Shown here: positions 1 to 5,954 of the stretch, in pieces | Layout of the letters: each line of letters begins with the position of its first letter | How positions within the stretch are numbered: position 1 is the stretch's first letter | Origin: Clostridia bacterium | GTDB lineage: Bacteria > Bacillota > Clostridia > UBA1381 | NCBI GenBank assembly: GCA_008668455.1 | Contig: RQCD01000126.1 | Span: 1 to 7,182, forward strand | DNA length: 7,182 nt | Direction: 5' to 3' | Notes under the pieces: model-generated | Database searches by the model: none | What the model saw: the letters and a program-made list of their open reading frames with translations, nothing else | Told to the model about the DNA's origin: nothing | Position numbers and translations under genes: made by a program

Positions 1-1002
1 ATCTTTCTCCAGCTGCGATTTATAAAAGCCTTCAACATGAAAAGATAAACGCCTAAAAAACTGTATTTCTGAAAAACCGTCTAAAAGCCGGCATCCCATA
101 ATCATAAATTCCTCTATCTCGTCTTTTTGGGAAAGAACCTCCTGCACCTCCTGTTTTCCTGCTCTGTACTGCTCCCAATCAACGGGATTGGAAAAGCGTT
201 TGCCCTGATAACAGGAATGCGCCGCCAGACCAAGTCCGATATATTCCCGGCATTGCCAGTATTTCAGATTGTGCCGGCATTCTGCTCCCGGCTTTGCAAA
301 ATTCGAGATTTCATAATGCAGGTAGCCTGCCGATTTTAACCGTTCGCAGACAAGCGCATAAAGTGCGCGTTCCTCATCCTCCTCCGGTAGAATCAATTCT
401 CCTTTTTCATATTCCCGGTAAAGCGGCGTTCCTTCCTCTAAAATCAGACTGTAGCAGGAAAGATGCTCCGGAGAAAGTGAAAGCGCACGGTCCAGGGTTT
501 CGGTCAGGCTCTGTTTTGTCTGATACGGAATCGCCGTCATAAGATCCAGGTTGACCGAAAACCCGCCAAAATCCTTCACCAGCCGGATGGTGTCCTCTGC
601 TTCCTGTGCCGTATGAATCCGTCCGAGCGCAGAAAGCTCCCTGTCTGAAAAGGACTGCACTCCAATGCTGAGGCGGTTGACACCTGCTCTTTTTAAGGCA
701 GAAAGCTTTTCCCGGTTAAGTGTTTTCGGATTTGCCTCCACGGTGATTTCTGCGTGATCCGATACTGAAAAATGCAACCTTACCGACTCAAATAGTCTTT
801 CCAAAAAATCCGGACTGCATACAGTCGGCGTACCGCCGCCCACAAAAATTGTGTCAATTTTCTCCCTCGGATACCGCTCCATCTCCCGGATTAACAGCCT
901 TTGATATTCCTGCTCCGAAACGCCGCACCCGGCAAATGACACAAAATCACAGTATTTGCATTTCTGCACACAAAACGGAATATGAATATAAAGTCCGTAC
1001 AT
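1..1002 (-). CDS. hemW: Heme chaperone HemW (radical SAM), 3' end cut by window edge
   Basis: This is a cytoplasmic radical-SAM protein of the HemN/HemW superfamily, often annotated as oxygen-independent coproporphyrinogen III oxidase. HemW proteins bind heme and are thought to insert it into respiratory enzymes. The frame is open from ATG at 1002 to base 1 (334 codons, family about 375), so only the C-terminal end is missing. The N-terminus reads YIHIPFCVQKCKYCDF, with the CxxxCxxC cysteines at 11, 15 and 18. The residue two after the third cysteine is Phe, whereas HemN has a further Cys there, which favours HemW. GGGTPT (55-60), VEANP (88-92), SIGVQSF (112-118), CRHNLKYW (242-249, the HNxxYW heme motif) and GLGLAAHS (256-263) are all in place. 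A good Shine-Dalgarno (GGAGGGAG) lies 5-6 bases before ATG. An earlier ATG at about 1016 is out of frame. The gene follows a terminator and I see no clear promoter of its own. Confidence 0.93.
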   Translation of the reverse strand, partial: MYGLYIHIPFCVQKCKYCDFVSFAGCGVSEQEYQRLLIREMERYPREKIDTIFVGGGTPTVCSPDFLERLFESVRLHFSVSDHAEITVEANPKTLNREKLSALKRAGVNRLSIGVQSFSDRELSALGRIHTAQEAEDTIRLVKDFGGFSVNLDLMTAIPYQTKQSLTETLDRALSLSPEHLSCYSLILEEGTPLYREYEKGELILPEEDEERALYALVCERLKSAGYLHYEISNFAKPGAECRHNLKYWQCREYIGLGLAAHSCYQGKRFSNPVDWEQYRAGKQEVQEVLSQKDEIEEFMIMGCRLLDGFSEIQFFRRLSFHVEGFYKSQLEKD

Positions 1003-1016
1003 AAAGCTCCCTCCAT

Positions 1017-1053
1017 AAAAAACTCTCCTGCATGTATCTTCCTTGCAGGAGAG
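1017..1053 (-). terminator. Intrinsic terminator between the zinc-ribbon gene and hemW
   Basis: A perfect 10-bp inverted repeat (CTCTCCTGCA at 1023-1032, TGCAGGAGAG at 1044-1053) encloses an 11-base loop. On the minus strand six T follow directly (1022-1017), so it works for transcription coming from efp and the zinc-ribbon gene, whose stop codon is 15 bases upstream. On the plus strand no T-run follows, so it is one-directional. The T-tract ends two bases before the hemW ribosome site, so hemW needs either read-through or a promoter not visible here. Confidence 0.85.
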
Positions 1054-1068
1054 CTAAAAAAACACTTT

Positions 1069-1521
1069 TTATTCGTCATCATGACCGCATCCGCAGTCAC
1101 AATCGCCGTCATCGCAGTCACAGTCAAAATCCAGTTCGATTTCCTCATGACAGTTTGGGCAGACAATGCCGTGATCCTCATCCAAAAGATCAAAATCTAC
1201 TAAAACGTCCTCATGACAGTTCGGGCATTCGATTTCAAAATATTCGTCATCCTCATTATCAAACAAACAATCATCGTCCCCGTCGTCCTCATCCTCGTCG
1301 CCGTAAACGAAATCCTCTAAGTCCGCTAAATCCTCGTCTACCTCTAAGAGAGACTCATCCAGCTCCTCGCAGGAGGCAGAAACCGCTGAAAGCTCCTCTG
1401 CCAGATCTCCGACAACTTCAATCAGCTTTTTTAAAAGCTTTGTTTCTTCCTTGCTCTCATCCAGCTTCAAGCCGTCTGCAAGTCCCTTTAAATAAGCAAC
1501 CTTGCTGATTAATTCATCCAT
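1069..1521 (-). CDS. CD1247-type acidic zinc-ribbon protein, efp-linked, function unknown
   Basis: The 150-residue product opens with a helical segment (MDELISKVAYLKGLADGLKL, then up to about residue 70) that resembles what is annotated in Clostridia as the CD1247 N-terminal domain. A very acidic linker (about 68-96) follows, then two CPNCHE knuckles (CPNC at 99-102 and 121-124) that together could bind one Zn in a zinc-ribbon arrangement. The tail (134-150) alternates Cys with Asp/Gly, with Cys at 134, 136, 141, 143 and 145 and His147; this looks like an extra metal site. There is no signal peptide or membrane segment, so it is presumably cytosolic. I chose ATG at 1521 because GGAAAGGAG lies 8 bases upstream; an in-frame extension to 1611 would run into efp. 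It sits 25 bases after the efp stop with no promoter between, so it is co-transcribed with efp. Its biochemical role is unknown; a link to EF-P or translation is inferred only from position. Confidence 0.85.
   Translation of the reverse strand: MDELISKVAYLKGLADGLKLDESKEETKLLKKLIEVVGDLAEELSAVSASCEELDESLLEVDEDLADLEDFVYGDEDEDDGDDDCLFDNEDDEYFEIECPNCHEDVLVDFDLLDEDHGIVCPNCHEEIELDFDCDCDDGDCDCGCGHDDE
1142..1227 (-). repeat. Intragenic direct repeat encoding the duplicated CPNCHE knuckle
   Basis: Two 20-base copies (1142-1161 and 1208-1227, starting TCCTCATGACAGTT on the plus strand) differ at one base and start 66 bases (22 codons) apart. They encode CPNCHEE and CPNCHED within the zinc-ribbon protein. 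The near-identity at DNA level suggests either a recent duplication or gene conversion of the metal-binding knuckle, or strong codon constraint. Confidence 0.8.
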
Positions 1522-1546
1522 TTGCAATGCTCCTTTCCAAAAACGT

Positions 1547-2104
1547 TTATACTCTTTCCATATATTCTCCGGTTCTGGTATCAACACGGATAATATCACT
1601 GCCGTCCACAAACAGCGGAACCTGGATCACAGCGCCTGTTTCCAGTGTTGCCGGCTTGGTTGCGCCGGTTGCAGTATCGCCCTTAAAGCCCGGTTCTGTT
1701 TCGGTAATTGCCAATTCAACGAATGTCGGCGGCTCAATACCGAATACATTTCCTTTATAGGAAAGAATCTTACATACCATATTCTCTTTCACAAACTTTA
1801 AGGAATCTCCAACCTGCTCCTTACCAATCGGGATCATGTCAAAGGTTTCCTGATCCATGAAATAGTAAAGATCTCCGTCATTATAAGAATACTCCATATC
1901 CTTTCTTTCAATATGTGCCTTCGGCATTTTCTCTGTCGGTCTGAACGTTCTTTCAATCACCGCACCGGTGATCACGTTTTTCAGCTTTGTTCTAACAAAT
2001 GCTGCGCCCTTTCCCGGCTTCACATGCTGAAACTCAACAACCTGAAAAACATTCCCCTCTAATTCAAACGTAATACCGTTTCTGAAATCTCCTGCTGAAA
2101 TCAT
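1547..2104 (-). CDS. efp: Translation elongation factor P
   Basis: EF-P binds stalled ribosomes between the P and E sites and promotes peptide bonds at consecutive prolines. The 185-residue product has the normal length and three beta-barrel domains (about 1-65, 66-128, 129-185). Domain I carries the loop HVKPGKGAA with Lys32 at its tip, the residue modified in other bacteria (5-aminopentanol on Lys32 in Bacillus subtilis, beta-lysine in E. coli). The C-terminal domain has the family signature from DTATGATKPATLETGA onward and ends DTRTGEYMERV. ATG at 2104 is preceded by GGAAAGGAATGG. No modification enzyme is encoded in this window, so the modification state cannot be inferred. It has its own promoter about 60 bases upstream and is followed after 25 bases by the zinc-ribbon gene. 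The order aroQ-pepP-efp is the same as in Bacillus. Confidence 0.97.
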   Translation of the reverse strand: MISAGDFRNGITFELEGNVFQVVEFQHVKPGKGAAFVRTKLKNVITGAVIERTFRPTEKMPKAHIERKDMEYSYNDGDLYYFMDQETFDMIPIGKEQVGDSLKFVKENMVCKILSYKGNVFGIEPPTFVELAITETEPGFKGDTATGATKPATLETGAVIQVPLFVDGSDIIRVDTRTGEYMERV

Positions 2105-2167
2105 CTAATAACCATTCCTTTCCGTGATTTGCATATTTTTTCACTCGTGTAAAACAGATATACATAT

Positions 2168-2196
2168 ATTGTAATATATTTTTTAAAAAATTACAA
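2168..2196 (-). promoter_or_regulatory. Candidate vegetative promoter for efp with dyad symmetry
   Basis: On the minus strand TTGTAA (2196-2191) and TACAAT (2173-2168) are separated by exactly 17 bases of A/T. This is a good sigma-A-type match in an AT-rich gap, placed right after the pepP stop. Transcription would start near 2161, giving a leader of about 57 bases. The elements form an inverted repeat TTGTAAT-N14-ATTACAA (2169-2175 and 2190-2196), so the plus strand also reads TTGTAA-N17-TACAAG. Confidence 0.7.
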
Positions 2197-2203
2197 GTGT
2201 TTT

Positions 2204-3253
2204 TTAAATTATTATGAAATTTTTCGGAGAATTTGTTAGGTTTTCTGCTTTTTTACCGCAAACTGCCACAACATCCTCAATCCGAACACCGCCAAAGCCC
2301 TCTAAATAGATCCCCGGTTCTACCGTGATCACATGACCCTCCTCCAAAACATCCTTGCTTTTTGGGGAAAATACCGGCGTCTCGTGAATTTCAATGCCCA
2401 CGCTGTGTCCTAACGCATGTCCGAAACAGTCTCCATACCCGGCGTTTTGGATTACCTCTCTTGCCGCGCGGTCAATTTCTGCACAGGCGACCCCCGGTGC
2501 AATTTGGGAAAGCGCCGTCTCCTGCGCCAGTAAAACCGTTTCGTAAATTTCCTTTTGCCGCAAATCCGGCGCACCGATTACAACTGTCCGGGTCATGTCC
2601 GAGCAGTAGCCGTCTAACACGCATCCAAAATCCAGTGTCAGGAAATCTCCCTTTTCGAGCCTCTTTTCACTCGCTACACCGTGCGGCATTGCCGAGCGCA
2701 GCCCGGAGGCGGCAATCGTTTCAAACGAAAGTCCGGACGCGCCGTTTTTCCTCATGAAAAATTCCAGCTCCAAAGCAATCTCAATCTCGCTCACACCCGG
2801 TCGGATTTTGTCTAAGATATACGAGAAAGCCGCGTCTCCCAAAGCCTCTGCTGCCCGGATTTTTGCAATTTCCTCCGCGTCCTTTTTCTGCCGGAATTTT
2901 GCGATTTTCTTCTGCCCCGGTATCAGCCGGCAACCCTTTGCCGCCGTCTCAAGCTTTTGCAGTCGCTCCACCGTGAGATAGCTTTCTTCATATAAAATCT
3001 GCTCTGTGCCGGCAAGCGTTTCAATCGCGCCGGAGAGTCCCTTTGCAATATCGTACAGCACAAAGTCCGGCGCCTGGAGCTTTGCCTGCACAAAATAACG
3101 CGAATCGGTCAGAATCAGTGCCTGACGCTTCGTGATCAGAAGCGCCGCATCCTCTGAGGTAAAGCCGCTGTAATAAAAGATATTGGCACGCGAAGTGATA
3201 TAGGCTGCTTCATTTTCTGCTAAAAGCGCGGATAGCCGGTTAATTCTCGTCAT
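2204..3253 (-). CDS. pepP: Xaa-Pro aminopeptidase (M24B family)
   Basis: This cytosolic metallopeptidase removes N-terminal residues that precede proline, helping recycle proline-containing peptides. The 349-residue product has a creatinase-type N-terminal domain (about 1-120) and a pita-bread catalytic domain (about 128-345). The five metal ligands are visible: Asp208 (LDFG), Asp219 (SDMTRT), His283 (GHALGHSVG), Glu312 (VEPGIY) and Glu326 (VRIED). The supporting His191 (MPHG) and His290 (IEIHE) are also present, so the active site looks intact. ATG at 3253 lies inside the end of aroQ (14-base overlap) with a ribosome site TTGGAGG 9 bases upstream, suggesting translational coupling. It corresponds to yqhT of Bacillus subtilis and sits in the same aroQ-pepP-efp order. 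No GC-rich terminator follows it, so read-through into efp is likely in addition to the efp promoter. Confidence 0.94.
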   Translation of the reverse strand: MTRINRLSALLAENEAAYITSRANIFYYSGFTSEDAALLITKRQALILTDSRYFVQAKLQAPDFVLYDIAKGLSGAIETLAGTEQILYEESYLTVERLQKLETAAKGCRLIPGQKKIAKFRQKKDAEEIAKIRAAEALGDAAFSYILDKIRPGVSEIEIALELEFFMRKNGASGLSFETIAASGLRSAMPHGVASEKRLEKGDFLTLDFGCVLDGYCSDMTRTVVIGAPDLRQKEIYETVLLAQETALSQIAPGVACAEIDRAAREVIQNAGYGDCFGHALGHSVGIEIHETPVFSPKSKDVLEEGHVITVEPGIYLEGFGGVRIEDVVAVCGKKAENLTNSPKNFIII

Positions 3254-3674
3254 CGCAGAATGCCTCCAATGCCAGGAGATAGCCCCTCTGCCCTAAGCCG
3301 CAGATCTGACCGACGCATTCCGGCACAATCGCCGAATGATGCCGGAATTCCTCCCGTTTGTGAATGTTGGAAATATGTACCTCAATTGTCGGAATGGATA
3401 CCGCTGCAAGCGCATCCCGAATGGCATAGGAATAGTGCGTAAAGGCTGCCGGATTCATGATAATTCCGTCTGTATTGCCATATGCCGCATGAATTTTTTC
3501 CACAATTTCGCCCTCAAAATTGCTCTGAAAAAACTCCACCGAAAGTCCTAATTCCTCTGCCCGGTTCTGAATTCTGCGCTCTAAATCCGCTAAGGTTTCG
3601 CAGCCGTAAATCCCCGGCTCGCGCACCCCCAGCATATCCAGATTCACTCCGTTGATCACTAATATCTTTTTCAT
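3240..3674 (-). CDS. aroQ: 3-dehydroquinate dehydratase, type II
   Basis: This enzyme converts 3-dehydroquinate to 3-dehydroshikimate, the third step of the shikimate pathway to aromatic amino acids. The type II enzyme is a dodecamer of small flavodoxin-like subunits. The 144 residues match the family length. The sequence starts KKILVINGVNLDMLGVREP and shows Asn11, Arg18, the catalytic Tyr23 (IYG), Asn74 (IMNPAAFTH), His80, and the EVHISN segment with His100 and Ser102, followed by Arg107 and Arg111. Residue 10 is Val where many relatives have Pro (GPNLN). ATG at 3674 has AGAGGA upstream, lies only 18 bases after the phosphoglucomutase stop, and the gene overlaps pepP, so it is the middle gene of one operon. 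No other shikimate gene is present in the window. Confidence 0.96.
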   Translation of the reverse strand: MKKILVINGVNLDMLGVREPGIYGCETLADLERRIQNRAEELGLSVEFFQSNFEGEIVEKIHAAYGNTDGIIMNPAAFTHYSYAIRDALAAVSIPTIEVHISNIHKREEFRHHSAIVPECVGQICGLGQRGYLLALEAFCDDEN

Positions 3675-3692
3675 GACTTTTTCCTCTTATTT

Positions 3693-5381
3693 CTATGCCA
3701 GAATTTTTTCTGCCGCAGCTTTGATTTTTTCAAACATTGCCATCGTTTCTTTCTCGTCCTTGCCGCGGATCAGGTAATAAAGTTTAATTTTAGGTTCTGT
3801 GCCGGACGGACGGATGACAAAGGTTGATCCGTTTTCAAAATGGAAACGCAGAACGTCTGATTTCGGGAGGGTCAGTGCGGAGATTTCTCCGTTTTCAAAA
3901 TGCTCGCTTGTGAAATAATCGTCCACCGAAGCCACGCGATATCCGCCGAACTCTTTGGGCAGATCGTTTCTCATGCCGCTTGTCAGCGCTTTGATTTTCT
4001 CTGCACCGTCCTTTCCTTTCATGGTGATGGAAATAGTTTTTTCATAATACCAGCCGTATTTCTGATATAATTCCTGCATCACGTCATAGAGTGTTTTCCC
4101 CTGCTGATGATAGAATACGCCCATCTCGGCAATCAGCATAGACGCAACCACCGCGTCCTTATCTCTTGCATAGGTACCGGCAAGATAGCCATAGCTTTCT
4201 TCCAGTCCCAGGATGTATTCGTAGGAATGCTCCTCCTCAAATTTATGAATCATTTCACCAATATATTTAAAGCCGGTGAGCACCTCAAAATAGGTTACTC
4301 CAAAGGATTCTGCAATTGCACCCAACAGTCCGGTGGTAACGATTGTGGAAACAATCGCTCCATTTTCCGGCAGGACGCCTGCTTTTTTCTTTTCGGTCAG
4401 CATGTAGTTTGCTAAAAGCGCACCCACCTGGTTTCCGGTCATGGTGACATAGTCGCCTGCCTGATCGCGGACAACAATTCCCACACGGTCGCAGTCCGGA
4501 TCTGTGCCAATGATCAGATCACACTGATTTTCCTTTGCAAGCTCTATCGCACGGGTGAAGCATTCTTTATTTTCCGGATTTGGCGACGCAACCGTCGGGA
4601 AGTTTCCGTCCGGCTCAACCTGCTCCGGTACTAAAATAACGTCCGAAAATCCGGTTCTTTTTAAAATCTCACGAACCGGCAGATTTCCCGAACCGTGCAG
4701 CGGTGTATATACCAAACGGTAGCCGGTCTTGTCCAGCTCCGGATGTACTGCCTGTTTTTGTACGTTTTCAAAATATGCCTCGTCCACTTCTTTGCCGATG
4801 ATGTGAATGAGCGGATGATCTAAAGAAACTGTCGGCACGCTGAACATGTCCACACGATCCATGTATTGAATCATCATGTCCGAAACCTGCAACGGCAGCT
4901 GTCCGCCATCTTCAAAGTATACTTTATAGCCGTTATATTCTTTCGGATTGTGCGATGCTGTTACCACAACTCCGGCAAATGCCTTTTGATGGCGAACTCC
5001 AAAGGAAAGCATCGGAGTCGGACGGAGCGATTCAAACAAATATACGCAGATTCCGTTTGCTGCTAAAACCTTTGCTGTCTCCTCCGCAAAATCCCGGGAA
5101 TGATTCCGGGAATCGTGCGCAATAACCACACCGCGCTTTTTCGCTTCCTCTCCCTTGGTGTTCATATAGTCTGCAATTCCCTGAGTCGCCCAGCGGATCA
5201 TATACAGATTCATGCGGTTTGTTCCTGCGCCCATCACACCACGCAGACCGCCCGTTCCAAATTCCAGCGTCCGGTAAAAACGATCCTCAATCTCTTTTTC
5301 ATCCGTTAAAGCCAAAAGCTCCGCCTTTGTTTTTTCGTCTGTTTTTTCTATCCATTGCTGATAGCGTTCCTTGTAGTCCAT
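3693..5381 (-). CDS. Phosphoglucomutase / phospho-sugar mutase (PgcA-like)
   Basis: This is an alpha-D-phosphohexomutase, most likely interconverting glucose 1-phosphate and glucose 6-phosphate to supply UDP-glucose, glycogen and envelope sugars. The 562-residue product is close to Bacillus subtilis PgcA in length and layout. Its four domains carry TASHNP (141-146) with the phosphorylated Ser143, the Mg loop GTDPDCDRVG (292-301; Asp294, 296, 298), the sugar-selecting loop GLEESYGY (392-399), and the phosphate-binding RPSGTEPKIK (524-533). All key residues are intact. The GLEES loop is typical of the PgcA/PGM2-like branch, which also includes phosphopentomutases, so exact substrate preference cannot be fixed from sequence. 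ATG at 5381 has AGAGG about 9 bases upstream. It is the first gene of the operon with aroQ and pepP; a strong promoter lies about 35 bases upstream. Confidence 0.93.
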   Translation of the reverse strand: MDYKERYQQWIEKTDEKTKAELLALTDEKEIEDRFYRTLEFGTGGLRGVMGAGTNRMNLYMIRWATQGIADYMNTKGEEAKKRGVVIAHDSRNHSRDFAEETAKVLAANGICVYLFESLRPTPMLSFGVRHQKAFAGVVVTASHNPKEYNGYKVYFEDGGQLPLQVSDMMIQYMDRVDMFSVPTVSLDHPLIHIIGKEVDEAYFENVQKQAVHPELDKTGYRLVYTPLHGSGNLPVREILKRTGFSDVILVPEQVEPDGNFPTVASPNPENKECFTRAIELAKENQCDLIIGTDPDCDRVGIVVRDQAGDYVTMTGNQVGALLANYMLTEKKKAGVLPENGAIVSTIVTTGLLGAIAESFGVTYFEVLTGFKYIGEMIHKFEEEHSYEYILGLEESYGYLAGTYARDKDAVVASMLIAEMGVFYHQQGKTLYDVMQELYQKYGWYYEKTISITMKGKDGAEKIKALTSGMRNDLPKEFGGYRVASVDDYFTSEHFENGEISALTLPKSDVLRFHFENGSTFVIRPSGTEPKIKLYYLIRGKDEKETMAMFEKIKAAAEKILA

Positions 5382-5416
5382 TCCTTGCGTACCTCTTTTC
5401 TTAGTTTTCTTCTTTT

Positions 5417-5445
5417 ATTATAGCATTTATTTTTCTGAATAACAA
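5417..5445 (-). promoter_or_regulatory. Vegetative promoter for the phosphoglucomutase-aroQ-pepP operon
   Basis: On the minus strand TTGTTA (5445-5440), a 17-base spacer and a perfect TATAAT (5422-5417) are present. The TG at the end of the spacer gives an extended -10 (TGCTATAAT). Transcription should begin near 5410, giving a leader of roughly 29 bases. This is the best promoter match in the window. Confidence 0.85.
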
Positions 5446-5462
5446 GTATTTCCTATAAAAAA

Positions 5463-5490
5463 AATATCTTTCTTGCGCAAAATTCGTCAA
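5463..5490 (-). promoter_or_regulatory. Weak second promoter candidate upstream of phosphoglucomutase
   Basis: TTGACG (5490-5485) is followed after 16 bases by GATATT (5468-5463) on the minus strand. The -35 is near consensus but the -10 matches only four of six. It lies about 45 bases upstream of the main promoter, and its transcript would include that promoter. Confidence 0.3.
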
Positions 5491-5527
5491 AAAAGAACCT
5501 CTTTCTATAATTTTGTCTTTCACACAC

Positions 5528-5585
5528 AAAAAGAGAATGCAAAAAATGATTCTGACCAACGGAAACATTTTCTGCATTCTTTTTT
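5528..5585. terminator. Terminator after spoVAE, usable in both directions
   Basis: The arms GAATGCAAAAAATG (5535-5548) and CATTTTCTGCATTC (5566-5579) pair over 14 bp with one mismatch on the plus-strand RNA (A against C) or one G-U pair on the minus-strand RNA, around a 17-base loop. On the minus strand TCTTTTT follows (5534-5528), ending the spoVAD-spoVAE transcript about 10 bases after the spoVAE stop. On the plus strand six T follow (5580-5585), so it could also stop antisense transcription. It separates the sporulation genes from the housekeeping promoter downstream. Confidence 0.88.
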
Positions 5586-5588
5586 GAT

Positions 5589-5954
5589 TCAGCTGTTAGG
5601 CTTTGGCTTAAAAATCAGCGCGGCTAAAAATCCGAACAAAACCGCCGCGGCAATTCCTGCCGCTCCTGCCGTAAAACCGCCGGTGAAAATTCCTAAAAAG
5701 CCGTTCTCCTCCACCGCTTTTTTCACACCCTTTGCAAGCGTGCATCCAAAGCCTGTGAGCGGAATGGTTGCCCCTGCTCCGGCAAAGTCGATCAGCTTCT
5801 GATACCATCCGCAAATCTGCAAAACTACGCCTGCCACAACATAGCTTACCAAAATCCGCGCCGGTGTGAGTTTTGTTTTATCAATCAGAATCTGCCCAAC
5901 CACACAAAACAAGCCTCCAACAATAAACGCTTTTAAATACTCCAAATAAATCAA
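5589..5954 (-). CDS. spoVAE: Stage V sporulation protein AE (SpoVAE/SpoVAEb)
   Basis: This small integral membrane protein is part of the SpoVA complex in the inner forespore membrane, which carries dipicolinic acid into the developing spore and releases it at germination. The 121 residues show hydrophobic segments at about 7-25, 32-50 and 86-115, plus a conserved glycine-rich stretch FAGAGATIPLTGFG (57-70) followed by TLAKG, which is the family signature. The sequence also has the early VVGQILIDKTKLTPARILV block. It overlaps spoVAD by 4 bases (TTGA), so translation is probably coupled. Both possible starts are TTG: 5954, only 3-4 bases after AAAGGA, or 5945, which gives MEYLKAFIVGG, close to the usual family N-terminus, at a 12-base spacing. 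I list the longer form but cannot decide between them. The gene is followed by a strong terminator. Confidence 0.93.
   Translation of the reverse strand: MIYLEYLKAFIVGGLFCVVGQILIDKTKLTPARILVSYVVAGVVLQICGWYQKLIDFAGAGATIPLTGFGCTLAKGVKKAVEENGFLGIFTGGFTAGAAGIAAAVLFGFLAALIFKPKPNS

Noticed and set aside
891..1193. 100-codon minus-strand frame across the zinc-ribbon gene and hemW
   Set aside because: It is out of frame with two well-supported genes and crosses the terminator hairpin between them.
1032..1508. 158-codon plus-strand frame rich in His and Arg
   Set aside because: Its composition is what the complement of Asp/Glu-rich codons produces; it is a mirror of the acidic zinc-ribbon gene.
1522..1611. 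30-residue N-terminal extension of the zinc-ribbon protein
   Set aside because: It would overlap the efp end and skip the strong GGAAAGGAG site; the family-like sequence starts at MDELISK.
2204..2240. AT-only hairpin after the pepP stop as a terminator
   Set aside because: Pairing is almost entirely A-T with no GC core and no clear T-run after the stem; the sequence is better explained as the efp promoter.
3828..3902. 15-base direct repeat, 60 bases apart, encoding HFENG twice in phosphoglucomutase
   Set aside because: It is short and lies outside the catalytic motifs in the C-terminal domain; likely chance or codon reuse.
5473..5802. 109-codon plus-strand frame with a TATAAT-like box at 5506-5511
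   Set aside because: The box lacks a -35 at the right distance, the frame crosses the terminator and lies antisense to spoVAE, and the protein resembles nothing known.
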